Below are positions 44,280 through 57,399 of a stretch of 64,000 bases of DNA, piece after piece. The notes under the pieces are model-generated. The model ran no database searches and was not told where the DNA came from. It saw only the letters and a list, made by a program, of their open reading frames with translations. Source of the stretch: Talpa occidentalis. Its lineage: Eukaryota; Chordata; Mammalia; Eulipotyphla; Talpidae. Position 1 is the stretch's first letter, and each line of letters begins with the position of its first letter. The DNA is taken from contig NW_023601543.1 in the NCBI RefSeq assembly GCF_014898055.3, positions 61,455,782-61,519,781 of the forward strand, read 5' to 3'. Made by a program: the position numbers and the translations under genes.

Positions 44280-46370
44280 GAGGCCTCAGGAAGATGCTGG
44301 GAAATTTTACCAAAAAATGTTGAGACATTTTTGCTACAAAATAGACTAAATGCTGAGGATCTTCTCCAATCAGAAGCAGGATACTTTCATTCTCATGCAT
44401 GAATGATGCTGTATTGTTGAATCTATGAGGTAAATATTTCTGTGGTACATTTAAAATACTATCATAGATTACTTGGAAAATACTTTAATCTAATTACCTA
44501 TAATGTTTCCTATAATAATTCTCAAATGTTCTTGTTAATGTTAAATTTACCTTTCCATTTTCCTTTGACTATGATCATTTTGAATATACAAAGTGTCATA
44601 AATTTGTGTCAATTTTTTTAAAACGTGTTAATAAGGAAAACAACTTGTGATCATATATGACAAAATCTTCATTTACAGAGTTCTAAAGTATACTAAGTAT
44701 TTAATAAGATTTTGACACATTTAAGCTCAGAATTTCTTTCATAGTAAGTCCTCCTTTATTTCATATAAAATTTCTTTCATATAAATCCTCCTAGTCTGGT
44801 TAATATTTTAAGTGTAGGCTTAGTTTGAAATCCTACTTTGAACAAATTAGCTTGTGATAGTTTTACAATGAGTCAACTTGCCTATAGGCTGAACTACATT
44901 TCCCAGAATTCATTCTCTCATTTACTTCTAGTTAAAGTCAGCTATAAGGGAGATTCTTAACAGAGTTGGAGGCTGGGAGGAATGCAGTGGCTCTTTTGTA
45001 GCTCATCAATGTTGCTAACATGCTGACATCTTTGCAGTAAGAGTCAGCAGCTGTACTTGCAAGTGTTCAACCTTCTCGTGATTCTCCTTCATGATTCCTA
45101 GGCCTGGTGTGCTTAGCTATGTGATAACTCCAATTCTGCTGGATGTCCTCATTGTCAAGGTCAGAAGTAAGAAAAATTGATCAGGGTTTTGACCTTCCTC
45201 ATGGTGTTCCAGCTCAAGCTTCTTGTTTCCAGGCTACCATATCTAGGACAGTCCCTCTACCTCCCAACAAAGAATTATCCAACACAAATAAGTCAATAAT
45301 GATTTTATTCAGAAAGTCTTATTTGAATATCCTTCTCCATACAGATAAAGAGAGACCCTTGTATTTCTCCTTCTTTGAACTCGCTGCTACAAATTTTGGT
45401 ACCAAGAGTGTCCAGAGGAATAGACTCCTAAGGATGAGTTCTCTGAATTGGTTTTAAGTCCTCTGGAAATGTTTCTCTATCAGTACTAGATTTAAAGACA
45501 CTAATGAGTAGCCTATATCCAGTGATAATGAAGGTGTGGTTAATGATATGATGTGTTAACAAAGTTATAAAAAATATCACCCTTGGATACTCCTACTCAG
45601 ATGCTCCTAAATCAAATTTCTAAATGACCATGTGTTTGATCCCTCAGAACATTTTAGGCAAACTAAGGAATACAACGGAATAGGCTTGTTGTTCCTCACT
45701 GTGCTGGAGAAAGTAGGGAAAGGGTGAGCACAGGGATTTGAATTACCAGTTCTATGTTCACAGAAATTAAGCTAAAACCTCTATGTCTACATTGAAAGAA
45801 ATTCTTATCTTCTGTAGCCAAAGGGACAAAATTTCTGAAAACCAAGAGTCTTCCCCTGTCAGGGTGTGAAATAGGCAAACTGATATCCCAACCTTGCAGA
45901 ATCCTATTTTTAGAAATTAAGGCATTGATTGGGACAGAAAGAGATACTGAAAACTAGAATGGGGTCTTGTGGGCAGATTCCAATAAATTTGGGTACCTCT
46001 AACCTCAAATTTCTACTAAACCTTCTTTGACAGTAGAAAGTCTTTCCACCTATGCCTGAAGAACCTATAATAGCCTCCCCTGAGAAAACTGCCTTGGAAT
46101 ACACTGTTGATCTTCTTTAGGACCTACTCCCACTACTCCCCTTGGTTTCTAGACATATAACTCCACTTAAGCCTCACCAGGCCCCAAAGGGTGAATTACA
46201 AAGATGTCTGCGGACCTGCTATGCTCATCAAAATAATCTCGGAATTTTGCCAATTTATATGGTCAGAAATCTTGGGAGTATGTGTGGTAATCAATATTAA
46301 ATATCTGGAGTCAAGGTAAAAGGAATATAAAGAAGGATCAGGTCAAATTTATTAATATTGACCTATGCTA
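44280..46370. other. Unique or old-repeat DNA, no gene recognised
   Basis: 44,880-44,960 (GAACTACATTTCCCAGAATT) resembles an old DNA-transposon or LTR phrase. 45,395-45,430 (TTTTGGTACCAAGAGTGTCC) recalls MaLR internal sequence. Both are weak calls. Short frames, including 45,143-45,457, have no recognisable domain. Confidence 0.4.
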
Positions 46371-46374
46371 GTCA

Positions 46375-46765
46375 GTTTGGGCTGTCGAAACAAAATAATA
46401 TAGACTGAGTGGCTTAAACAACAGAAATCTATTTTCTCATCATTCCAGAGACTTGAAGTCTAAGACCGAGATACCAGTAAGGTTTGATTTCTGGTGAGAC
46501 ATCCCTTCCTGTCTTGTACATGGTCACCCATGCTGTGTCCTCATATGACTTTCCTTGTATGCACATGCAAAGAGAAAGGGAGAGCTCTCTGGTATTCCTT
46601 CCTCTTCTTACAAGGACAGTAGTCCTAGTGGATTATGGCCTCATTCTTATGACCTTATTGAACCTTAATTATACTTTTTAAGGCATTATATCCAAATATG
46701 GTCACATCAGGGGTTAGGGCTTCAACAAGGGAATTTGGAGGGGACACAATTCAGCACATAACAGG
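46375..46765 (-). mobile_element. MaLR-type LTR, antisense
   Basis: TAGACTGAGTGGCTTAAACA, AACAGAAATCTATTTTCTCA, GCTGTGTCCTCATATGAC, TCTTCTTACAAGGACAGTAG and GGGGTTAGGGCTTCAACA, in this order, are typical of an antisense MST/MLT-type LTR. The final GACACAATTCAGCACATAAC marks its outer end. Exact subfamily not assigned. Confidence 0.65.
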
Positions 46766-46769
46766 GCCT

Positions 46770-47458
46770 ACTAAAGAAAGAGTTTGTGTTCATGTTTTAG
46801 CTTGAGGGTCTTGAAATGGCTTTAACAATTTGCTTGGTTGGATGGATGAAACATGAACCCAGAGGTTCATGAAATTGAAATGCCAGAACTGTTGTAGTAT
46901 ATTGTAGAAGAAAGGTATCAAAAGGTAACAGGACAAAATGAAGCCATAGCCAGATTCAAAAGAATTATAGTAAATTTTTAATTCACTTTCTCATTTAATG
47001 AAAAGCCAAGTATATGAATCACATTATTCAAGTCTTCCATAGACCTGCCAGCATATTTTCTGCTTTTTCTGTTAGCATGAGCTCAACATATTGAAGTATG
47101 ACATTTTTTCCCTTCCATATCTTTTATACTTCTGTATAGGTCATTTATACAACTAGGAAAAATAAATCAAAGTCTACTAATACTAATGTTATTTTCTATT
47201 ACTTTCTTATATATAGTTTCTGTTTTCTGAATAACACAATGTTATCAGTATATAAATATTCATAGATAGTACAACTCCATTATGATAAATAGAATACGTA
47301 CCAATTAGGAATTACATTTGATATGAGTAGCAGCGACCATTCTTACAAATAGTAGTTTAAGACTAATGAAAGTTTTATTTTCTCACATAAAAACATCTGG
47401 AAGTAGGGAGGCCACGACTAATAAATTTAAACAACAAACAAAACAAAAAGATACTTGA
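46770..47458. other. Unique AT-rich DNA
   Basis: No gene or recognisable repeat seen. Confidence 0.5.
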
Positions 47459-47720
47459 GGGCCTCCCTGGTGGCGCAGCGGTTGAGCGCTGGGCTGCGAA
47501 GCAGCCTGCAGCCTCTGCAGCACCGGTTCGATCCCCGGCTGGCCGGCGAGGGACCCACATGACACGCAGACCTCTCCTGCCGTGCCCTCTGCCCCCCTCA
47601 GCAGTGTATTTCATCAGTCTGCCTGTTCTGTTCCCCACTCTGGCTCTGGTGAATTCTGTCACCTTCCCGCGCTTCTGACTACCCAGTGCTTGTATAAATA
47701 AATTAATTAATCTTTAAAAA
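47459..47720 (+). mobile_element. tRNA-derived SINE, sense, near-consensus
   Basis: Head GGGCCTCCCTGGTGGCGCAG, box B GGTTCGATCCCCGGC, body, and tail ATAAATAAATTAATTAATCT. Target duplication AAAAAGATACTTGAG at 47,444 and 47,721. Appears young. Confidence 0.96.
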
Positions 47721-47735
47721 AAAAAGATACTTGAG

Positions 47736-48258
47736 CTATGATTGGAAATCACATGATAAAGAAAGGGAAAGCATAATCTGAGAAAAAAAGAAAAGCAAAT
47801 TAGGACATGTATATAATAAGCATTACTTAAATACTAAGAGTCAAAAACAAATTAATCTCTAATTTCAAAAATGTACAGACAGCAAAATATTGTTTAAAGC
47901 AAAACTTAATGCTGAAGATGGATAATAATCTGCCAATGAGAGATAAGATGAGAAATAAACGTTTCCAGATATAAATGTCACATTGGATGCCACTAAGCTA
48001 GAATAAACAACACTTGAACCCACAATCAGGGACATAGACATCAAACTTCAAAGAAAAATCTCCACACAAATGAAAGAAAATTTGAAAAAGAAAATGAAAT
48101 TAAAAAGAGATGAGATATAAAATTATTAAAATATGAAAGAAATATGAAAGACAAGGGGAGCTAATAGTCTATGTAAAGATTCCATTTTAACTAAAGCTAC
48201 TTATTTATATAAGAGTCTGTTGAGACATCCTGAAAACATCTATGCTTTGGAGCAATTT
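47736..48258. other. Purine/A-rich unique DNA
   Basis: No gene recognised; A-rich on the + strand, especially 48,060-48,160. Confidence 0.45.
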
Positions 48259-48269
48259 TCTACTTTAGA

Positions 48270-48538
48270 TTTTTTTTTAAACATTTATTCTATTTATACA
48301 ATAGCTGGGGTACAGGCCAGAGGTGCTGGAGGGTGAAAGATTTCACCAGAGACAGATCGGGGAGCAGAACAGGCAGATGGACCAAAAGCACTGCTGAGGG
48401 GAGCAGTGGGCGAGACAGGAGAGGTCTGCTGTGCCATTTGAGTATCTCCCTGGCCGGCTAGGAATCAAACCCACACTGCGGAGGCTGCGGACAGCTTCAC
48501 AGCGCTGTGCTCAACCCACCGTGCCACCTCGGAGGCCC
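48270..48538 (-). mobile_element. tRNA-derived SINE
   Basis: Antisense GC-rich copy. TAGATTTTTTTTT lies on both sides (48,267 and 48,540), so it landed in the T-rich (A-tail) end of the next SINE. Confidence 0.9.
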
Positions 48539-48543
48539 CTAGA

Positions 48544-48801
48544 TTTTTTTTTTTTTTTGAGTCATGCGTAGAAGAACTGGGGTGTAGGCCAGAGGTACAG
48601 AGGGTGAGAGGATTCACCAGAGACAGAGTGGAGAACAGAACAGGCAGATCGACTGAAATACACTGTGGAGGGGGAGCAACAGGTGAGACAGGAGACGTCT
48701 GCTGTACCATGTGGGTAGCTCCCTGGCCAGATTGAACTCAGGCTGCAGTGGAGATAGGGGGATAGCACTGAGACTTAACCCCTAAGCCACGGAGGAGGCC
48801 C
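48544..48801 (-). mobile_element. tRNA-derived SINE, second subfamily, older
   Basis: Antisense, more diverged. TTCTACTTTA before the pair (48,259) and TTCTACTTTA after it (48,806) is its own target duplication. Confidence 0.88.
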
Positions 48802-50479
48802 CAGTGTTCTACTTTAATTGTTCTTAGTTCATGAAAAGAGATAGAGGCAGAATTAACATGTGAATGGCACAATCACATGATCAAAGTACTTAGTGATATT
48901 CTAAGGAACTGTAAAATAAGAGGTCTCAAAATTGTTGACATAAAAAAAAAAAATCCCAGGAGAATTGAGTTATCATCTGCAGTTATCATCTGCAGTTATC
49001 ATACTGCACTTGCATATGTAACATCAATTGAGCACTAGTTTGGCTTCAACAAAAAATTATCTGCAGTATAAAATTAATGTTGTTTATTTAAATGTTAGTG
49101 GTTATGTGATGAATTCAACTTTTAATTTTGATTTTCTAATTGTATAAGAGATAAGAGCATACGGAGTTCATTCGTGGGTTTACATCTATCCATATTCATA
49201 GGCCATAATAGTAAAATAAAAAGGAGTTTCTGTCATCACTGTGGATCAGCAAAAAATTGCATTTTGCTTTGTAAGTGTAAAAGATTTTCCATGCAGAGCA
49301 TAATATCTCTAAACTGCTCTTTGTCACCATCTCAGAATGACTTTGCTGCAGACAGGATGCCTTCATTCTTTAGTTAGGTGACCTCACACATCTATTTCAA
49401 AGCATGTGAGATTGAGAGCAAAATAACAAACTACAACATGCTTCAGCAAGCCAATCAGGGCCATTAACAAATAGGACCATTATTCATTATTGGTTAAAAC
49501 TCAAAGCAAACAAGTGCCCTAACAACATATTACTTAGTAGAAAATTAACAAATGCAAGAAAAGTTACAGTCTTACATATTTTTTTTTATTCTTATATAAG
49601 TCTTACATATCTTGTTTGATTCCCTAAAATATCAGAGCCTAGGTGCATGATACAAGGCTTATATACATGCCTTTGAGGTAGGGGCCAATCTTAGTGAACT
49701 AAGAATAAGGGAAAAGGGAATTTCCATCTAGGAAGGAGCAAAAGCTAATACAAGGTGATGGGTTACCAGGATGTTCACAGCTGTAGAGGAAAACTGGCTA
49801 ATTGATTGATCATGTGGGGTATCTACAGAAAGGATGCATGGAACCACTGTTTTTCTGCACAATTTGGTTGTATTGGAAAGAGAGAGAGAGAGAGGGCAAG
49901 TAATTCATCTGCCAGTTTCTTCCTCACACTGAAAGTTGACCCCATGGAGCATTAGCACCCCGCCAAACCCCACTTAATAGTCATTGGAGAAAGCAAAGTC
50001 TCTATGGATACAGGTGATCAGACCTGGATCTGAGAACCACTGTGGCTCCTTCTGGATAAACATAAAGATGGCCATGCCAGAAGGCAACATTTCTCCACAG
50101 CGGAAGAGGAGATGATGTATCAAGAGATAAGGCGCTTGTGCTAGAACGGAAACCATACCTCCAGTACCTGGGTAGTATAGGACCCAGGATTAAGAGGGAG
50201 AAAGAATTTATTTTCATAATGAAAGGCAGAGAAGGGAAAAGATGTGGAAATAGGAGGGAGTTAGTGGTACCGATCTACCCATTCATAATAAGAAATATTA
50301 ATGATGCTGGAGTACAATGGCCTGGAAATTCTGAGCATACTATATGGAAAAAAAGAAACTACATTAAGTCAGAGGGTTGCATTTTGAGGGTGGGATCACA
50401 GCAGGAAGATTTATTTGTACATAGTTAAGCCTTAAAGATAATAGGTTCTCACCTCCAACGATTAAGACCTTTTCTTGTC
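48802..50479. other. Unique DNA with (GA)n
   Basis: No gene recognised. A triplicated GTTATCATCTGCA-type word lies at 48,970-49,003 and a (GA)n run at 49,879-49,895. The short minus frame at 49,974-50,156 has no identifiable domain. Confidence 0.45.
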
Positions 50480-51065
50480 CCATAGAATCATCCACTATAG
50501 GATTTCTGATTTACCACTTCCCACTTCTTGGTCTTGAATTATCTTTGGCCACTAGAAAGTAGGTGACATGATGTTATTCCAGTTATGAGGCTAGACCTCA
50601 AGAAGATTTGCATGCATGGACTTACCCTTTTAGAATAGTATCTAGAAGCCTGCAAAAGGAAAGACCACATGGAGGAGAGTTGACCTGCCTAATACAAGGT
50701 AATCCAAGAAAAACCAGCCCATAGCCAACACAATTGCTGACCACAAATGCATGAATAACCCCAGCAGAGACCAGAACTGCTCACATGAGCATAACTTAAC
50801 CTGTCAACCCCAAGAAATGCTTGCTCAGTGAATGGTTGCTGTGTTTTTGTTTGTTTTTTTTTTTGTTTGTTTGTTTGTTTGTTTTGGCAGGACCCTCGCT
50901 GGTGGCCGGGGATCGAACTGGCGCTGCAGAGGCTGCGGGCAGCCTCGCCACCCAGCGCTCAACCGCTGCGCCACCAGGGGAGGCCCTGAGTGGTTGCTGT
51001 TTTAATTCCCCAAATTTGGACAAGTGTATTACACCTGTAAAAGTTAATTTTTATGTTTGTTATCT
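50480..51065 (+). mobile_element. MaLR LTR (MLT1-like), sense, split by a short SINE
   Basis: ACTTCTTGGTCTTGAATTAT, GAGGCTAGACCTCAAGAAGA, AGACCACATGGAGGAGAG and GACCACAAATGCATGAATAA, then after the SINE TTTTAATTCCCCAAATTTGG. These follow MLT1 order. Solitary decayed LTR. Confidence 0.65.
50838..50986 (-). mobile_element. Short tRNA-head-only SINE
   Basis: On the minus strand, GGGCCTCCCCTGGTGGCGCA through GGTTCGATCC...CCACCAGCGAGGGTCCTG, then directly an A-rich tail (CAAACAAACAAACAAACAAA). There is no body. Target duplication AGTGAATGGTTGCTGT and TGAGTGGTTGCTGTTT at 50,827 and 50,986. Confidence 0.9.
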
Positions 51066-51122
51066 GAAATAGTTACTTTCCCCTTTCCAATTGATAATCA
51101 CCTTTCAGATATGCAATGTTAT

Positions 51123-51382
51123 TTTTTTAAAGATTTATTTATGCATACAAGAACTAAGGTACAGGCCAGAGATGCAGGGGGCTGAGAGGATTCATTAGAG
51201 ACAGAGTGGGGATTAGAACAGGCAGATTGAGTGAAATATACTGCTGAGGGGAGCAGTGAGACAGGTGAGGACTGCGAATCCATGTGGGTCAGCTCCCTGG
51301 CCGGGGATCGAACTCGTGCTGCAGTGGCTAGTGATAGCTTGATAGTGCTGAGACTTAACCCCTTGCACCACCAGAGAGGCCC
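51123..51382 (-). mobile_element. tRNA-derived SINE, second subfamily
   Basis: Antisense, with imperfect target duplication AGATATGCAATGTT (51,108) and AGATGTGCATTGCT (51,383). Confidence 0.92.
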
Positions 51383-53249
51383 AGATGTGCATTGCTAATC
51401 AAAATGTTGTTTTTCTCCTAAAAATACAAATTAAGTTTAGGTATTTTTGAAGATCATGTACCAGGAATTTCAACTGGCATTTTAGTATGTCCCATGACTG
51501 CAGACAAATTTTTTTTTCACAACTTGCCCTTTTATTTCACAGCAGAGAAGAGTTTTTTTAATACACAGAAAAATATTTATGTATTTTGAAAATACCCTTT
51601 CAATACCTACATGCATAATTTGGAGGGACACAAAAAAATTATTGACAGATTTCATTAATCCAATGCCAACAATTAATTCTAATCTGACCACTCTCAGTGC
51701 CAGGAGACTTGAAAATTCTACATTCTCATTCAAGTTGTACGTGATTGGAGAAGTCCAATTAAACTAAGAGTCCCAGAGATGAAATAAGTACTTCAAACTT
51801 GCTTTACTTACAACTACTGTATTAATTATAACTATTAAATCACCCTGTTGGCAATAGTCTTATTTAATTCAGAACTGTCAATAGGGTTGAACTACTATAG
51901 AAATAAATAGGGTGTTTCCTCCATAAACTTCCAGGTAACTACCCTTTAGGGAAGATGAAATAGCAAAGAACAGCTCTTTTAAACACCAACTCTGAAAATT
52001 CTGCATGGTGTATTGGCAACAAGGGAATAGAGTGGGATCAACTTATCCAGCTTCATAGTGGAGCTCTCAAAATTAATGTTTATAAAGATTCATAGATTTA
52101 GAAATGAAAAGTATATGACAGATATGGCAATTATGATTAGTTTGAAAGAAAAATATTTGTGCTCCTTAGAAATAGCATCATAATGAACTTTTATTTCAAC
52201 TTGTATAAAGAACAAAGAATATACATTGAGGAAATAGACATGTGTTATTCACTATCAACACACTTATTTATTGTCCTTTTGTTTCTGGATAAGCTTTAAG
52301 CCATGAGAATGATGAAAACACACCCAGGGAAAAAATGAGAAGGGTTATTGTCATCCCATATAAATTCCTTTAGTAATTTGGTAGCAAGCATTCCATTTAA
52401 AAGCATGTGTTCTCACAACTGGAGAGTTCAATTGTGCACCCTGAGATCACTCTATTATACACCACTACAGTGAAAATAAAGGAATGGCTATCCTTGAGAT
52501 AGAAAAAAAAAAATCAATTAGCTGAGCAGCCTGCAAACTTAGCCATTACTAATCTGTCCACATAGCCTCAGCAGGATTCTTCTAGAAATGCCAACGTTTG
52601 CCAACCATTATCCCAACCTCCCTGGCAAATGACATCCAGTAGTGTAGTGAAAAAAATCAAGAAACGAAAGATCTCTCTATAGTCCAGTGGTGATTGATAT
52701 ATTTCTTCTGGGATACAAGAGGCTAATCCTTTAGAAACAAACAGACATTTTTCTAATAAGTGGCTATTACTGTGAAACAAATGTTTTCTGCAATGTGCAC
52801 TGACTTTCAAAAACAACTAGTTTAGCAGAATATGTGTGTATGTGTGATGCTTGCTTGTGAGAGGGGGTTGTAGAGAGATAAAAACCTTAATTTTCTCCTA
52901 AAAATAGCTAAGTAATATTCTGAAATATGTCTGCAGTAAATAGAGGCATTTAAACCACAAATACAACTTCATCCAAAAAGTTTTCACACTAAAAGCTTGT
53001 TGCTTTTCAGAGTAGACCTGGGAAATTATTATGAGACTGTGATCTTTTGCTAGGTTCCTCAAAATCACCAGAGTAGTTTCATTCTTACAAAAGGCAAAAA
53101 GAAATAAAAGCCTAAAGAGTTTAAGGAACTATTTAAAAAGTTGTCCATCAAAATGACACATTAAAATTTTTGACTCGTAATGTCATGAGGCTGAAGATAT
53201 CCAATTCATGGGGAGTATATTTAATTCACAGTAGAAACCCATGTCATTC
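51383..53249. other. Unique AT-rich DNA
   Basis: No gene or clear repeat recognised. Small frames only (62-83 codons). Confidence 0.5.
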
Positions 53250-54370
53250 ATTCAATAAATATTAATGAATGACTATACTTTGTACCAAGCACTTTTCTAG
53301 GCACTGAGCATATCATGGGGATATTATCAAGTTCCTGCCCTCATAGAGGGTACATTCTAGAAGAAATAGGCAACATGAGTAAACAAATAGCTAAAAATAA
53401 ATTTTCTTAAGGATAAAGAAAACATAACAGGGCAATGTGACCATGACAAACACAGGTTAGGGGTTGAGGGTTGGCTACTTCATATTGCATGGTAAAGACA
53501 AAGTTGTGCAGAGAAGGTGATGTTTGTTTTGGGCCTGAATGGTAGTAAAAGGACAGCCATTTGAAAAATCCAGAATTTTCAAGCAAATGCCTAAAACGTC
53601 AGTATAGCTAGCTGCAATTGGACCTTAGATGCCATTACAAGGCATTGGGATTTTATGTGCATTGGAAATTCATAGAAGGATATCCATCTAGGGAGAAACA
53701 TAATATGTCTTTTATTTTTAAATGATATATTTGGCAGTTATATTAGGAGAAGGAATGGAAGTAGTGAGTCTGGTGGGGGGTTATAATAGAACAGAGGAGA
53801 GATGATGTTGGCTTGTTCTAGGAAGTATTTGTGAAAGGTGTTTGTACTGGAAGCGGAAAAAAAAAGGTACTTTAATAAAAATACAATACTTTTTTTTTTA
53901 AAACTTGGTCATAGTATAATTAAAAGAAAGTGGAAACTTTGGGGGTTCTGGCACTATTGTCTTGATCTGGGTTCTGATTATATAAGTGTGCTCAGTTTGT
54001 GAAAATTCATTGGTTATGATTGGTGTACTTTTGATGCTTGTTAAATTTTAATAAGATTTGCAAAACAAACAACTCAATCCATTAAAAAAGTGGATAGACT
54101 TGAAAGACATTGTGGTAGTGAAGACAATAGGATTAGGTGACATGTTTAATATGGGTATCAAAGATGACTCTTGGATTTCCAATTTGCACCATTTTGTAAG
54201 AGAGGAGGCACAGCAGGAAGATCAAATTTGGGATCATAAGGTTTAGAGATCATGAGTGCTTTGTTGAACCCCTTAAACATGAGATATTTTGGAGTTGTTG
54301 AAATGGGAAGTTAAGTAGATAGTTGGACATGGGGGCCAGGGTTTCAAAGAGGGAGTGTGGCAAGAGGGCC
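53250..54370 (-). mobile_element. LINE-2, antisense 3' portion
   Basis: Starts with the antisense L2 3' end (TCATTCAATAAATATTAATG, CCAAGCACTTTTCTAGGCAC, CTGCCCTCATAGAGGGTACA). It continues into ORF text: GGCCTGAATGGTAGTAAAAG, CAAGGCATTGGGATTTTATG, AAAGATGACTCTTGGATTTC, GTTGTTGAAATGGGAAGTTA. About 1.1 kb, heavily decayed. Confidence 0.8.
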
Positions 54371-55089
54371 TGGTGTGATCACCCTTATCTCTTGGCTACA
54401 ATACCATTATCCTTAGCAGGATTCAAGAGCACTTGTTTTGGGTATGTTCCTACTATGGGCCTGGCACAATTCTTTGCAGTTCATAAAGTTTAAAGGTCCA
54501 CAGGGCAGCCTGAGCTTTGGGTAAGACAATATCTACAACACAGCTTGGCAATTATTCATTTCAACAGAACTAATGCCCTACCTTCATGTCATGGCTAATT
54601 AATCCCTTCTCCTCCCATCCCATCAACCCCTTTTCCACCCCTGTTTTTTGTCAGTTACTACCAGAAATCCAAACATCCCAGGTCGTTCATCATCATCCAG
54701 ACTTTCTCCCCATCCTGTGCTATACATATGCAAGTCTGATCTCATCACCTACACTTGCCTGATCCAGTCTCACATTCCTTGTCATCAGCAAAATCCCCTG
54801 TATCCTTTACTTTATCTCTTAAATCATAACCTGACTGTGTCCCAAGGAAAAAGCCTCCTTTGCACCCCTCTTAAATACTGTTTATAGAATCTTAAAGTAG
54901 AATAGGTATCATTGCTGTTTCTTCATTTTACTTCCATTCTTCATTAAAAAATTACAGGTATTTAAATTGCATTACCCCAGACCCAATATTCCTTTGCTCA
55001 TTCTTAGGAATCATGATATATTTCACTCCTGGTCACTCAGCCTAATTCATGATGGAGAATAATTTTAACTTCAAACTTCACAAGCTCTC
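54371..55089. other. Pyrimidine-rich DNA, possibly more L2
   Basis: C/T-rich on + (54,600-54,720 especially). It may be upstream L2 sequence continuous with the next element, but I could not anchor a phrase. Confidence 0.35.
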
Positions 55090-57118
55090 ATCACAGTCTT
55101 CTTTGTTTCCAGGTACTAATCCATTACCATTATTCCATCTATTCTTAAATCTTATCAGGTCTATGACCATTGAGCAAGTGCACAGTCATCGATGCTTAGT
55201 AAACACCCTTCACCTTTGCTTGTAAAGTTGCTGTCGGATTTTTAAGATGTCTACTTCCTACATTTTTGTCTTTTTTTCAGTGCTCCAACACATCTATATC
55301 CTTCATTGTTCTCATCACATCTATAACTAGTTCTATTGGTACTGATACTCTCTCACTGTTACCTATAAAAATAAATTATAATAATAACCCCTAACCGAAT
55401 TCCCCTTTTCTGTGCTGCATGAGTCTTTGCACTGGAACTTATTCTCTTCTACAGTATCACCCACATCATCATATAAACTTGGTCTAAAATCTCCCACTTT
55501 AGATATATTTCCAATATTAAAAAATAGACACCGACCATTATCTCATATCTCCTTCCAGCCTCTTTTTCTCTTCCCTGATACAACAAAATTCTGCAGAGTT
55601 GTCTGTACTTACTGTCTCAAATTCTTCATCTATTCTCCTTTTAAGATGCTCTAACCAAAAATTTTTCCTCCTCCTTTGCATGGAAATAACTCTTGTCGTG
55701 GTGAATAAAACTACCTATTACCAAATCAAGTGCTGAATTATCTGCATCTTACAAAAGATTTCAACAACACTTAGCAGAGATGACCATTCTCCTCTTTTGA
55801 AATGCATTCTTCATTTGGCATTTGAGTTACATTTCCCCGCTTTCCTCCTGCATGACTGCTGCCTAATCTTCCTTGCTGACTTATCTTTCTTTCCTTATTC
55901 TCTATAGTGAATTCCCCTGGACTCATGCATTAGATCTCTTCTGTTCTTTAGCCTCAATTTTTTCATAAATTAATTTATCCTGTCTTGTGACTATGAACAT
56001 CATTTATATGCTGATAATTTTCAAATTTGTCTTCAGTCCAGAGTGCCTGATTGAGCAGCAAACTGACATATCAGTATTCAAGTCTCTATTTGACATTTCC
56101 ATTTTGATGTCTAAATGCATGTCAATCTTAACATATTAGAAATTAAACTTTTAATATTTGTTCCCAAGCCAGCTACTCTTGCAGTCTTTCTTATTTCAGT
56201 TAATGGCAACTACATTTTTTCCAGTACCTCAGAACTTAAGGATTTACTCTTAACTCTTTGCTTTCCTCACTCTGTACATCAATCCTTAAGCAATTATTGT
56301 CAGCCCTACCTATAAAATAGCCTGATACTGACCACCCTTACTGCTACCACTTGGGCTAAATCACTATTATGCATTATGTATTTCTTAGCTTTTTTTTTTT
56401 TTTTTTTTTGGTGGGACCCTTGCCGGCAGCAGGGGAACGAACAGCCTCTGCGGGCAGCCTCGCAGCCCAGCACTCAACCACTGCACCACCAGGGGAGGCC
56501 CCATTTCTTAGCTTTTTAACTGGACTTCTTTCTCCCTGCATTCTTTTCTGTAGAGGGCAGCCACAGTGATTTTTTTTAAACTATTGATCAGAGCATATTA
56601 ACCCCTTACTCAAAATTCTCTGATGGTTTCCCATCACACTTAGGAAACTATCAAAATTCCTACTTAAAACTAAAGAAGTCTCTGCCTATGTGTCTCTCCC
56701 CTTACTACTCTCCACTTAGCTCACTCTACTCCAGTCTTTCCACAATCACTTGAACATGAACAATCCAAAATCATTCCTGCCTTGGGCCTTTCTATTTGCT
56801 GTACTTTCTGCCTAGAAAGTACATATATTCCTCCATATATCCCATTCCTGCTCCCCTTTAATTAGCTCTCTGTTCAAATGTCCCCTTTGCAGACAAGTCC
56901 TTATCTGACCATCTTATATTAAATAGTCCTCGTACATCTACCTCTATCCTACAGTTTTCTCTATCTCCTTACCTGGCTTGAAAGTCTTCATAAAACTTGC
57001 ACTTAGATGGAACATTTTTATTTATTTGTTTCCTGGACTTTGCCTATTTCTTTTCTAGAAAGTGATCCCCATCAGAGCAGAGATTTTACCTTTTGTTCAC
57101 TTCTGCATTTCCTGCTCT
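55090..57118 (+). mobile_element. LINE-2, sense, about 2 kb including ORF2 3' part, split by a short SINE
   Basis: Phrases in L2 order: ATTCTGCAGAGTTGTCTGTA, ATGCTGATAATTTTCAAAT, TGACATTTCCATTTTGATGT, GTTAATGGCAACTACATTTT, AACTCTTTGCTTTCCTCACT, [SINE], TGATGGTTTCCCATCACACT, TCCTGCCTTGGGCCTTTCTA, CTCTGTTCAAATGTCCCCTT and GATCCCCATCAGAGCAGAGA. All frames are broken. Confidence 0.85.
56385..56502 (-). mobile_element. Short tRNA-head-only SINE
   Basis: Minus strand: GGGGCCTCCCCTGGTGGTGC through the box B region to GGCAAGGGTCCCACC, then a pure A tail (T run 56,389-56,409). No body. Target duplication ATTTCTTAGCTTTTT at 56,379 and 56,503. Box B is damaged (GTTCGTTCCCC). Confidence 0.93.
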
Positions 57119-57325
57119 GACTCTGACCCTTCTGCTCATTTTTATAAGAACCTTTCTGATTACATTGGACTCACCTGAATAATTCAGGAATAACCTATTG
57201 ACTTAAAGATCCTTAATGTAATAACATCTGTACAGTCCCCTTTGCCATAGAGGTAACATGTGTAGGTTCTGGGGGTTACGACATGGACATCTTTGAGGGG
57301 ATAATCTGAGTATCACAGATGTTAA
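57119..57325 (-). mobile_element. MaLR LTR (MLT1-like) fragment, antisense
   Basis: TTTCTGATTACATTGGACTC, AATAACATCTGTACAGTCCC, TTGCCATAGAGGTAACATGT and GACATGGACATCTTTGAGGG are antisense MLT1 phrases in order. Confidence 0.75.
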
Positions 57326-57399
57326 TTAAACAGCCTCATTATCTACAAGAGTTTGAGAAGCTTGATATTGAGTAGTTGGCAGATGGATGAGCAGAATTC

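Noticed and set aside
47459..47540. tRNA gene (box A and box B present)
   Set aside because: It is the tRNA-derived head of a SINE with body, A-rich tail and target duplication; the fold of a functional tRNA is not kept.
49974..50217. Overlapping minus frames suggesting a small gene
   Set aside because: 60 and 71 codons, two frames, no domain and no homology I can recognise; probably chance or an old repeat.
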